DNA of 34,181 nt, from positions 1 through 34,181 of the forward strand of contig JAFALA010000029.1 in NCBI GenBank assembly GCA_019234815.1, given 5' to 3'. Source of the DNA: Burkholderiaceae bacterium. GTDB lineage: Bacteria > Pseudomonadota > Gammaproteobacteria > Burkholderiales > Burkholderiaceae_C. Of this stretch, positions 1-6,647 are shown piece after piece (position 1 is the first letter of the stretch; each line of letters opens with the position of its first letter). The notes beneath the pieces are model-generated. The model saw only the letters and a list, made by a program, of their open reading frames with translations. It was not told the DNA's origin and made no database searches. The position numbers were made by a program, and so were the translations under genes.

Positions 1-1456
1 CTTCATCCATCTGCGTCACGGCGGTGTTCACCTGCTCGATGCCTGCGCTCTGCTCGCTCGACGCATGGGTGATCTCGCCCATGATCTGCGTCACACGGCC
101 GATACTGTCGACGACTTCTCTCATTGTCGTCCCGGCGCGGTCCACCAAGGCAGTACCGGACGTCACTTTTTCGACCGAATCGTTGATCAGTTGTTTGATT
201 TCCTTGGCCGCCGCTGCCGAGCGTTGCGCGAGGCTGCGCACTGCGCCGGCCACCACCGCGAAGCCCCTGCCCTGCTCACCGGCACGCGCCGCTTCCACCG
301 CGGCATTCAGCGCCAGGATGTTGGTCTGGAAGGCGATCCCGTCGATCACGCCGATGATGTCGCCGATCTTGCGGCTGGAATCGCTGATGCCTTGCATGGT
401 CGACACCACCTGGTCCATCACCAAACCGCCCTGCGTGGCCACCCCCGCGGCATCCTGCGCCAGATGGTTGGCCTGCTTGGCGTTGTCGGTATTGTTGCGG
501 ACGGTGCTGCTCAACTGCTCCATCGTGGCGGCCGTCTCTTCCAGAGCGCTGGCCTGCTCCTCCGTGCGGCTGGACAGATCCAGGCTGCCTTGCGCAATCT
601 CTGCGCTGGCGGTCGCGACGTTGTCGCTGCCGCTGCGCACGGTGCCCACAATGCGTGACAGGTTCTCCGTCATCCCCTTGAGCGAGGCCAGCAACTGGCC
701 GGTTTCATCCTTGGCGTTCACTTCCACATGGATGCTCAGGTCACCGGTCGCCACGCTGCGGGCCACGTCCGCGGCATGCTGGACAGGTACCGTGATCGAC
801 CGGGTGACCAGGATCGCCGAGCCGAAACCCAGCAGCAATGAAATTGCCACCAAGGCGCTCACCGACCACTTTGCGGAAGCGTAGCCATGCGCCGCGGACT
901 CATGCTGTTCCTTGGCGAGCCTGAGGTTGATGTTCCACGAGGCCTCAAGGGCCTTGTCCGCCTCCTCGAAGGCTTTTGCCGCCGGGCCCATCATCAACTT
1001 CTGGGCTTCCGCGGTCTGACTGGGGTCCGTGGAGGTCCGGCGCGATATCGGCCGGATCTTCTCCCATTCATCCATGTAGCGACCCGCTGCGGATTGGGCA
1101 GCCTCCAGCAGGTGCTTATCTTCGTCGTTGGACACGTCGTCCTTCAGGTATCTCGCAAAGCTTTGCTCCAGGTGTAGCCGGGCATCCGCAATTCGAACCT
1201 CGAGCTGGTCCATCTCGGCATCGGTGTTCGCCAGGATGTGAGCAAAGCCCAGGCGGCGATAGGCATTGAGCTGCAGGGCCATCACCCGCTCTTCGACGAG
1301 CGAGGGGACGATGTTGTAGTCGTAATAGTCTGCCGCGTCGTAGATCTGGCTCATCTGCACAAAACTCAGACCCGCCAACAGCGACAGCAGGACCAACACC
1401 AATCCAAAACTCAGGCCCAGACGCTGGCCGATGGATACGCTGCGTAAAAAGCTCAT
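1..1456 (-). CDS. Methyl-accepting chemotaxis protein (C-terminus outside window)
   Basis: Inner-membrane chemoreceptor that senses periplasmic signals and controls the CheA kinase. I translated 485 codons. Residues about 8-32 form a first membrane helix, and 33-195 a helical periplasmic sensor resembling four-helix-bundle (4HB) MCP domains. Residues about 197-220 form a second helix, followed by HAMP (about 221-272). The signalling hairpin follows, with the tip motif DGIAFQTNILALNAAVEAARAG near residues 372-393. The start at 1456 has GGAGG eight bases upstream. The reading frame is open to base 1, so the last part of the adaptation region and any CheR-tether are missing. The normally conserved Glu of the AGEVR tip motif is Ala405 here (GAVRSL). 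It is divergent from the heme/HAMP gene at 1676, with a 219 bp shared spacer. The ligand cannot be told from the sequence. Confidence 0.95.
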   Translation of the reverse strand, partial: MSFLRSVSIGQRLGLSFGLVLVLLSLLAGLSFVQMSQIYDAADYYDYNIVPSLVEERVMALQLNAYRRLGFAHILANTDAEMDQLEVRIADARLHLEQSFARYLKDDVSNDEDKHLLEAAQSAAGRYMDEWEKIRPISRRTSTDPSQTAEAQKLMMGPAAKAFEEADKALEASWNINLRLAKEQHESAAHGYASAKWSVSALVAISLLLGFGSAILVTRSITVPVQHAADVARSVATGDLSIHVEVNAKDETGQLLASLKGMTENLSRIVGTVRSGSDNVATASAEIAQGSLDLSSRTEEQASALEETAATMEQLSSTVRNNTDNAKQANHLAQDAAGVATQGGLVMDQVVSTMQGISDSSRKIGDIIGVIDGIAFQTNILALNAAVEAARAGEQGRGFAVVAGAVRSLAQRSAAAAKEIKQLINDSVEKVTSGTALVDRAGTTMREVVDSIGRVTQIMGEITHASSEQSAGIEQVNTAVTQMDE

Positions 1457-1608
1457 GGACGACCTCCAGTCCTTTGGCAGCTCACACACGTGCTTTAAAA
1501 ATGCTAACCCAATTGCAATGCGTGGTCCATCTTCGGCGGCCCCTGACATCGGGCCATTAAACTACGCTCGACGCTTAACTCATGTACAGAGTGGACAGGC
1601 GTCCAATT

Positions 1609-1623
1609 CAATTTGGCAAATTG
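1609..1623. repeat. 15 bp inverted repeat in divergent spacer
   Basis: CAATTT-GGC-AAATTG is a perfect 6 bp inverted repeat around a 3 bp centre, in the 219 bp spacer between the divergent chemoreceptor and heme/HAMP genes. It lies 52 bp before the plus-strand start at 1676. It is AT-rich in a GC-rich setting, so it could be an operator, but no known regulator consensus is recognised. The rest of the spacer shows no convincing promoter. Confidence 0.3.
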
Positions 1624-1675
1624 CCACCGGCCCCGGACTGCGGGCTGAATCCAGGCACCACAGGGAGTAGTCGGT

Positions 1676-2545
1676 ATGAGTTTGCTGGTCAAGGTCAACA
1701 TGGCGCTGTTGGCCATATTTGCAGTGGCCATGGCAGGTGTTTACAGTTTTGCCAGCGCGGTGCTGCAAGATGCGGCCAAGTGGGAAATCAACAACCAGGC
1801 CAGCCTGATGATGGAGGCCGCCAAGGCCGCGCGCACCTATACCGCGACGGAAATCAAACCCCTGCTGGTCCAGCAGCTTGAAAAGGATTTCATCGCGCAG
1901 TCGGTTCCTTCCTACGCGGCGACCCAGAGTTTCCTGAAGCTGCGGGAAACCCACCCGGACTACACCTACAAGGAAGCCACGCTGAACCCCACCAACCTGC
2001 GCGACCGGGTGGTGGAGTGGGAGTCTGATCTGGTGCAGCAGTTCCGCAACCATCCGGAAACCAAGGAGCTCACCGGCGAGCGCATGACGCCGACCGGCCT
2101 GTCCATGTATTTGGCGCGCCCCATCAAGGTGACCGACGCGGCCTGCCTGGCCTGCCACAGCGTTCCCTCCGTCGCGCCCGCGCCCCTGATCAAGACCTAC
2201 GGCGCCGAACACGGCTTCGGCTGGCAGTTCAATGAAATCGTCGGCACCCAGATCGTCTCCGTGCCCGCCTCGGCCGCGTACGAACAAGCCCAAAAGACCA
2301 TCCGACTCCTGATGACCGGCGTGGGCCTGACCTTCCTGGTCATCCTGTTGCTGGTCAACCTGGTGATCGGCCTGCTGGTGATCCGCCCGGTGCGCAAGAT
2401 TGCCCAGATCGCCAACGACATCAGCGAAGGCAAGCCCGACGTCGAGGCGTTCAAGCTGCGCGGCAGCGACGAGATCGCAGTGCTGAGCATGGCCTTCAAC
2501 CGCATGCGCCTGAGCCTGGAAAAGGCCATGGAAATGCTGCACTGA
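1676..2545 (+). CDS. Membrane c-type heme (DUF3365-like) sensor with HAMP, no output domain
   Basis: A 289-residue protein. An N-terminal membrane helix (about 7-29) is followed by a periplasmic domain of roughly 180 residues holding one CxxCH heme-attachment motif (C157-L-A-C-H161). A second helix (about 210-236) and a HAMP domain (237-287) follow, and the protein stops directly after HAMP. The periplasmic domain with the late CLACH motif matches the DUF3365/Tll0287-like family of c-heme redox or gas sensors. No kinase, cyclase or methyl-accepting output follows, so signalling must pass to another protein, if it signals. The start is supported by AGGGAG nine bases upstream. The TIR gene starts 15 bp downstream, implying one transcript. 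Family assignment is fairly sure; the sensed molecule is unknown. Confidence 0.85.
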   Translation: MSLLVKVNMALLAIFAVAMAGVYSFASAVLQDAAKWEINNQASLMMEAAKAARTYTATEIKPLLVQQLEKDFIAQSVPSYAATQSFLKLRETHPDYTYKEATLNPTNLRDRVVEWESDLVQQFRNHPETKELTGERMTPTGLSMYLARPIKVTDAACLACHSVPSVAPAPLIKTYGAEHGFGWQFNEIVGTQIVSVPASAAYEQAQKTIRLLMTGVGLTFLVILLLVNLVIGLLVIRPVRKIAQIANDISEGKPDVEAFKLRGSDEIAVLSMAFNRMRLSLEKAMEMLH

Positions 2546-2560
2546 ACCGGATCAAGTGCG

Positions 2561-3244
2561 ATGAGCTCTGACGTCTTCATCAGCTATTCCACGGTCGACA
2601 AGCTGTTTGCCGATGCCGTTTGCCACAAGCTGGAATCCAGCAACATCCGTTGCTGGATCGCGCCGCGCGACATCCACCCCAGCGAAGACTGGGCCGAGGC
2701 CATCATCAATGCCCTGGAGCGCTCCAGGATGCTGGTGCTGGTGTTCTCGTCCAACTCCAATCGTTCGCCGCAGGTGCGCCGCGAAATCGAGCGGGCCGTC
2801 AGCAAGGGCCTGGGCATCCTGCCGTTTCGCATCGAGGACGTGCCCCTGTCCAAGAGCCTTGAATACTTCATCAGCGCCCAGCACTGGCTGGACGCGATGA
2901 CCGGCGACATGGACGTGCACCTGTCCCACCTTTGCGACTGCGTGCGCGCCCTGCTCGGGCCCGTGCCGTCGACATCCGTGCAGGAAGCGGCCCCTGCCGC
3001 CACTCTGTCAGCGCCAGCGCCGCTCGTGGCCAGCCCGGCGCCTGCCAAAAGCACCCTGCCCGTCCACCAGCTGGCCGCCGTCGAGACCGCCTTGGCCAAG
3101 ATTCTTGGCCCGATCGCCAAGCTGCTGGTCAAGCGCGCGGCCCCGCGCAGCACCAGCCTCCACGACCTGGTCACCCAGCTGGCGGAGGAAATCAAGAGCG
3201 AGCCGGACAGGCAAAGATTCCTGGGCATCGCCCGCTCGCTTTGA
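2561..3244 (+). CDS. TIR-domain protein with C-terminal GPIAK-type module
   Basis: A 227-residue soluble protein. Residues 3-130 form a bacterial TIR domain, starting DVFISYS and including the CWIAPRD loop (31-37). E75 in QVRREIERA sits where the catalytic Glu of TIR NADases lies (compare the HKEI segment of SARM1). An Ala/Pro-rich linker spans about 131-168. A C-terminal module (169-227) carries ILGPIAKLLVKRAA and ends LAEEIKSEPDRQRFLGIARSL-like; from memory a similar tail closes some bacterial Ser/Thr kinases and adenylate cyclases. TIR domains either consume NAD+ in immune or death responses or act as scaffolds, and the sequence alone cannot decide between these. The gene sits between the heme/HAMP gene (15 bp) and a PGDYG-like gene (60 bp). 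The Shine-Dalgarno sequence is weak, which fits low expression or coupling to the upstream gene. Confidence 0.88.
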   Translation: MSSDVFISYSTVDKLFADAVCHKLESSNIRCWIAPRDIHPSEDWAEAIINALERSRMLVLVFSSNSNRSPQVRREIERAVSKGLGILPFRIEDVPLSKSLEYFISAQHWLDAMTGDMDVHLSHLCDCVRALLGPVPSTSVQEAAPAATLSAPAPLVASPAPAKSTLPVHQLAAVETALAKILGPIAKLLVKRAAPRSTSLHDLVTQLAEEIKSEPDRQRFLGIARSL

Positions 3245-3304
3245 CCGATCCAGACCCTGTGCCTCTGCGCCTCTGCGTCCCCCTCCAGCCTTGAAGGTCC
3301 TGCC

Positions 3305-3769
3305 TTGCCCTCTGCCCACCCACCGAATTTCCAATCCACCGAGGCCGACCTGGCCTACCTGCGAACGCATCCCCATACCCGCCACGCGCGCAAGAAGGAG
3401 TTCCTGGTGACGGTCAGTTTTGTGCCGACCGCCGGCAGCGTCCAGACCCTGGAAGGCCTCGTGCAGATGGCGGCGGGCGACGCCCTGGTCACCGGCCAGG
3501 TGGGCGAACGCTGGTGCGTGCCGCAGGCGGCCTTCGACCGGCGCTACCGCCCCGCCCACGGACAGGCATCCGGGCAGGACGGCCGCTATCTTTCCCGCGC
3601 CGTCGAGGTGAGCGCCCTGCAAATGCCGACCCCGTTCACGGTCCTGCTGTCCGACGGCCTCTCACGCCTGCACGGCCAGGGCGGCGACTGGCTGGTGGAC
3701 TACCGCGACGACCAGCTGGGCGTGGTCGCCAACGAAATCTTTCTGCAAACCTACGAGCTTCTCGCCTGA
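3305..3769 (+). CDS. Small protein with two PGDYG-like repeats
   Basis: A 154-residue soluble protein with no signal peptide or membrane segment. Residues about 49-82 (TLEGLV...GDALVTGQVGERWCVPQAAFDRRYRP) fit the PGDYG-type pattern: GD-x-x-x-TG, then GE, then F with Y a few residues later. Residues about 114-152 (GGDWLVDYRDDQLGVVANEIFLQTYEL) repeat the same layout, so the protein looks like an internal duplication. The likely start is TTG at 3305 with GAAGG eleven to seven bases upstream; no ATG or GTG lies in frame near it. It ends 10 bp before the membrane-protein gene. I know no biochemical function for the family. Its fixed place between a TIR gene and a membrane protein suggests a regulatory or adaptor role, which is inference. 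Confidence 0.65.
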   Translation: MPSAHPPNFQSTEADLAYLRTHPHTRHARKKEFLVTVSFVPTAGSVQTLEGLVQMAAGDALVTGQVGERWCVPQAAFDRRYRPAHGQASGQDGRYLSRAVEVSALQMPTPFTVLLSDGLSRLHGQGGDWLVDYRDDQLGVVANEIFLQTYELLA

Positions 3770-3779
3770 CCGCATTGCA

Positions 3780-4811
3780 ATGAACCTGCATCGAACCATT
3801 GAAAACCTCATCCTCGTCGGCTCAGGCAAGGGCCGGCACCCCATGCCCGTCAGGGCCGAGGTACCCGACGTGCTGCTGCCGCTGGTCGAAGACAGCCGGG
3901 ACGCGCAACGAAAATTCAACCTGCGGGCGGCCATCGAAGGTGGACGTTATCGCAGCGCCTTCTGGTGCGTCTACCTGCTGAGCGTGGTTGCAACGGCCTT
4001 CGCGGTGACCCCTCTGGCCCTGGGCGGTGAAAGCGAATCCGCGGAGTTGTTGAAGCGGGTCTGCGGCTTTGGCGAGGTGATCGTCATCGCGCTGGTGAGC
4101 CTGGTGTACTGGCTGGGCCACGCGCGCGACTGGCAGGGCCAATGGCTGGGGAACCGCACCAAGGCCGAACTGGCCTGGTACTTGCCGCTGGTGGCCCCCC
4201 TGGTCGACTACGCCCAGGCCGAGCCGGGCAAAAGCTGGTACGCCAGCATCTTTCCCAGCGACGAGGATTTCTACGAAGTCGACGAGCTGGACGCGTTCTG
4301 CCGCAATCATTTCGAGCGCTACAAAACGAAGTTGGGGAACATCTGGTCCAAGCCGGCCTTCGTCGAGGCCTATGCCCGCTGGGCCCTCTTCATCCTGGAC
4401 GGCCAGATCTATTACCACCGGAACAACCACCTGAGGCACCACCACCTGCTGCACCGCGTCCACCTGATCAACAACGTGCTCTTTGCCGCCACCGCCATCG
4501 GCGCGGTCAGCCATCTGTTCTTTCATGCCGGATGGTTGAGCATCATGACGGCCATCTTCCCGGCCTTGGCCGCGGCCCTGCACGGCGCGCTGGCGCAGTC
4601 CGAGTCCTACCGGCTGGCCTCCATCTCCCGGCAACTGGCCTCCGAACTCGGCGTCGACCGCAAGGCCATCCAGAACGCCCTGGATGCCGGGCTGGACGAG
4701 CACCGTGTCGAGCAGATCCAGCGCTCCATCAAGACGGCGCTGATCACGATCTTGAACGAGCACAAGGACTGGCACATGTTGGTGCACCCGCACCGGCTCA
4801 ACCTGGGCTGA
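3780..4811 (+). CDS. Four-helix membrane protein with two SLATT-like hairpins
   Basis: A 343-residue predicted inner-membrane protein. Membrane helices are near 60-80, 96-114, 228-249 and 252-272. The first pair is followed by DWQGQWLGNRTKAELAWYLPL and the second by SESYRLASISRQLASEL. This order (two helices, then an amphipathic helix with an R/S...AE or LA...L pattern) resembles SLATT/DUF4231-type 2TM modules, and here it appears twice, separated by a region of about 110 residues. SLATT proteins are predicted pore-forming effectors in nucleotide-triggered conflict systems (Burroughs and Aravind's analyses); the assignment here is by pattern only. A His-rich patch (HRNNHLRHHHLLHRVH, 213-228) precedes helix 3. 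The start at 3780 has a weak ribosome-binding site; ATG 3843 is an alternative. It closes the TIR cluster. Confidence 0.7.
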   Translation: MNLHRTIENLILVGSGKGRHPMPVRAEVPDVLLPLVEDSRDAQRKFNLRAAIEGGRYRSAFWCVYLLSVVATAFAVTPLALGGESESAELLKRVCGFGEVIVIALVSLVYWLGHARDWQGQWLGNRTKAELAWYLPLVAPLVDYAQAEPGKSWYASIFPSDEDFYEVDELDAFCRNHFERYKTKLGNIWSKPAFVEAYARWALFILDGQIYYHRNNHLRHHHLLHRVHLINNVLFAATAIGAVSHLFFHAGWLSIMTAIFPALAAALHGALAQSESYRLASISRQLASELGVDRKAIQNALDAGLDEHRVEQIQRSIKTALITILNEHKDWHMLVHPHRLNLG

Positions 4812-4868
4812 ATCACGCGCCTGAGCCCGGCGTGACAAATTCACGCCCACAGCCTGACGGCCCTGGGC

Positions 4869-5171
4869 GTGCCCCTGGCAGTGGGCACCTTGCGCGACAC
4901 CCTGGGCCAGGCCTCCTTGTTCTCGATTCACAAGCACCTCAGTGCGTGGCGGGCAGCGCGGGCGCAAGACGCGGACACACCGGGCGTGGAGGTCCCGGCG
5001 CAAGTCACGGCTGCATTGGGCGCCTGGGCCAGGCAACAGAGCGAAGAGGCGCGTGCCGGCCTTCGCGAGGACCTGAGCCAGCTGGAAGGCGAGCTGGGCG
5101 CCAAGGTCCAACGAGCAACTCGAAGGGCTGCGGCGTTGGTGGGCAGACTCAACATGATGTTTGCTCCTTGA
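4869..5171 (+). CDS. KfrA-N-like DNA-binding protein, probably 5'-truncated
   Basis: The 100-residue reading frame begins ...VGTLRDTLGQASLFSIHKHLSAWRAA, which matches the second half of the N-terminal DNA-binding domain of KfrA-type proteins. A helical tail rich in Ala, Gln and Glu (RQQSEEARAGLREDLSQLEGEL) follows. The open frame reaches back to 4836 and encodes ...HSLTALGVPLAVGTLRD, which looks like the missing first part of the domain, but there is no ATG or GTG there. The only start is GTG 4869, inside the domain. KfrA-N proteins usually have a longer N-terminus and a long coiled coil, so this is likely a truncated remnant. A GTG at 4832 in another frame could mark an old start now lost by a deletion or frameshift. 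KfrA proteins are typical of plasmids and mobile regions. Confidence 0.5.
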   Translation: MPLAVGTLRDTLGQASLFSIHKHLSAWRAARAQDADTPGVEVPAQVTAALGAWARQQSEEARAGLREDLSQLEGELGAKVQRATRRAAALVGRLNMMFAP

Positions 5172-5267
5172 AGGACTGTTGACTTCGGAGAGATGTCATT
5201 CGCCCCTGCAATCACTGGGCGGCCAAGGGCGCGGAGAACTTAAATCGCAGCGCAAAGAAATCCGGGG

Positions 5268-6347
5268 CTAGTTCAATCCGGCCTTGACGGCGCTCCAGAA
5301 GCTCGCGTCTTCGTCGCCCAGCACCCACATGGATACGCCAGCGAGCTGCATCGTGGTCGCGTAGCGTGCCTTCACCTGCAGCCCTTGGTGCGTGTCGTAC
5401 CAGACTTGGTGGCTGCTGCCGTCCGTGGCGGTGTAATTGAAGTACGCGGTGTTCGTCACGGCGTCCCACTGGGCGGCAGCCCCGCTGGACGACAACAGCG
5501 CGGGAATGTCCTTGAGCGCGAGCTCCACACCTGTCCTGGCCGTCAAGTTCCAGTCCGCCGCATATGCGGGCAGGCCGAGCAGCAGCTTTGAAGGCGGAAT
5601 GTTCGAAACCGCATACTGCAGCGAAGCCTGCATCCAGTCGCTGCCCGCAATCGGCCCGGGGGCCCCCGAGGGCACATGCTCTGCGTAGGTCATGTCCTGG
5701 ATCAGGTCGGCGTGCTGCGCAAGGGCGGCGTAGTCATACGGCCAGCCCCAGCTGTCATTGGGATCGTCCACCGCCTTGGCGGGCACGCTCAGCATCAGGC
5801 GCGAACCGATCCCATGCAACTGCGTCGCCAGCGCCGCCACGAAGGCCGTGTAAGCGTCGCGATCCGCCGGATACAGCCCTTCGAAGTCGATATTGATGCC
5901 GGTGACCTGCAGCGTGTTCGCCAGGGCCACCAGGTTGGCAATCGTGGTCGCCGGATGGGTCACGATGGCGCCATGCGCAATGTCCGGATCGAAGTCCGTG
6001 GCGCCGTAGTTCGAGACGCAGGCCCAGACGTCCCTGTGCGCCGCCGCAGCGCTTGCCAGCAGATCCGCCGGAGCCGTGCCGGTGACAGAACCGTCGGCGC
6101 CGACAAGATAGGCGTCGACAGACACCGCGCTCACCGGCGTCGAGCCGGACATGGCGTCCGCCAAGGAGGCATCGGACTGGTCCACATAACCCAGAACGAC
6201 CGCCGAGGACGGCGTCGCAGGCATCGCGTTGGTGCCGCCGCCTCCGCAGCTTGAGAGCATCGCGCCAGTGGCAAGAACGGCGATCAAGCGGATGACGCTA
6301 CAAGCTTTGCGGTGAGCCTCGGTGGCGCCGGTGTCAGGTTTGAACAT
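5268..6347 (-). CDS. Glycoside hydrolase family 18-like lipoprotein
   Basis: A 359-residue protein predicted to be exported and lipid-anchored: hydrophobic stretch 19-33, lipobox LSSC with Cys34, then GGGG. The body has the GH18 barrel layout, with the catalytic-strand motif GINIDFEG (149-156) supplying D154 and the likely proton donor E156. The classical DxxDxDxE is relaxed to TGINIDFE, as in YaaH/SleL-like members that act on GlcNAc polymers or peptidoglycan. Further barrel motifs are MLSVPAK, DLIQDMTYAEH and LLLGLPAYAADW. I set the start at 6347, because the longer open frame up to 6491 runs through the tRNA at 6458-6534 and its extra residues are tRNA-derived. It is a single gene convergent with the TIR cluster. 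The substrate (chitin or cell-wall glycan) is not decidable here. Confidence 0.85.
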   Translation of the reverse strand: MFKPDTGATEAHRKACSVIRLIAVLATGAMLSSCGGGGTNAMPATPSSAVVLGYVDQSDASLADAMSGSTPVSAVSVDAYLVGADGSVTGTAPADLLASAAAAHRDVWACVSNYGATDFDPDIAHGAIVTHPATTIANLVALANTLQVTGINIDFEGLYPADRDAYTAFVAALATQLHGIGSRLMLSVPAKAVDDPNDSWGWPYDYAALAQHADLIQDMTYAEHVPSGAPGPIAGSDWMQASLQYAVSNIPPSKLLLGLPAYAADWNLTARTGVELALKDIPALLSSSGAAAQWDAVTNTAYFNYTATDGSSHQVWYDTHQGLQVKARYATTMQLAGVSMWVLGDEDASFWSAVKAGLN

Positions 6348-6457
6348 GTTGAAGAATGGTACGCAGCCAAGCCGCCCCGATTCGACACCAAGGCAGCGAC
6401 GCGTTGACAGATGGAGGACGCGATTCCGGCAATTCCTCAACAATTGCGCAAGAATTT

Positions 6458-6534
6458 TGGTAGGCCGTGCAGGACTTGAACCTGCGACCAAAGGATTATG
6501 AGTCCTCTGCTCTAACCAACTGAGCTAACGGCCC
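6458..6534 (-). tRNA. tRNA with anticodon CAT, probably tRNA-Ile2 (lysidine type)
   Basis: A 77-nt cloverleaf on the minus strand. The acceptor stem GGGCCGT/ACGGCCT has a G-U first pair. The D arm is GCTC-AGTTGGTTA-GAGC, the anticodon loop CTCATAA (anticodon CAT), the T arm GCAGG-TTCAAGT-CCTGC, and the CCA end is encoded. Anticodon CAT fits Met or Ile2. The anticodon-side and T-arm sequence (GACTCATAATC...TTGGTCGC, TTCAAGTCC) resembles E. coli tRNA-Ile2 (ileX) far more than elongator tRNA-Met, so C34 is probably modified to lysidine to read AUA. Confidence 0.9.
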
Positions 6535-6593
6535 GTCGTGCTGGGGAGGAAGACGCCTCACGGCGGCAGCCCTCCCTGACGTGGACTGGGGAT

Positions 6594-6599
6594 TGTATA
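6594..6599 (-). promoter_or_regulatory. Candidate -10 element for the CAT-anticodon tRNA
   Basis: On the minus strand TATACA lies 60 bp upstream of the tRNA 5' end, placing a start site near 6587 with a leader of about 50 nt. No good -35 is seen at 16-18 bp, so this is only a candidate. The surrounding spacer 6535-6647 shows nothing else except a GCGGC-TTAG-GCCGC hairpin at 6613-6626. Confidence 0.3.
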
Positions 6600-6647
6600 G
6601 GGCTTCTTTGGGGCGGCTTAGGCCGCTTTCTGCCACAACTTCTGCCG

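Noticed and set aside
3822..5111. Minus-strand open frame of 429 codons opposite the four-helix membrane protein
   Set aside because: Gln/Gly/Val-rich shadow composition with no domain. The plus-strand frame has clear membrane helices and fits the cluster spacing.
4142..5182. Plus-strand open frame of 346 codons overlapping the membrane protein gene
   Set aside because: Pro/Arg/Gly-rich shadow in another frame with no recognisable domain. It also overlaps the KfrA-like frame.
6348..6491. N-terminal extension of the GH18-like gene
   Set aside because: It would translate part of the tRNA at 6458-6534, and the lipoprotein signal is placed properly only with the start at 6347.
6613..6626. GCGGC-TTAG-GCCGC hairpin as an hrcA terminator
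   Set aside because: On the hrcA (minus) strand no T run follows the stem. The short T run is on the other strand, where no gene ends.
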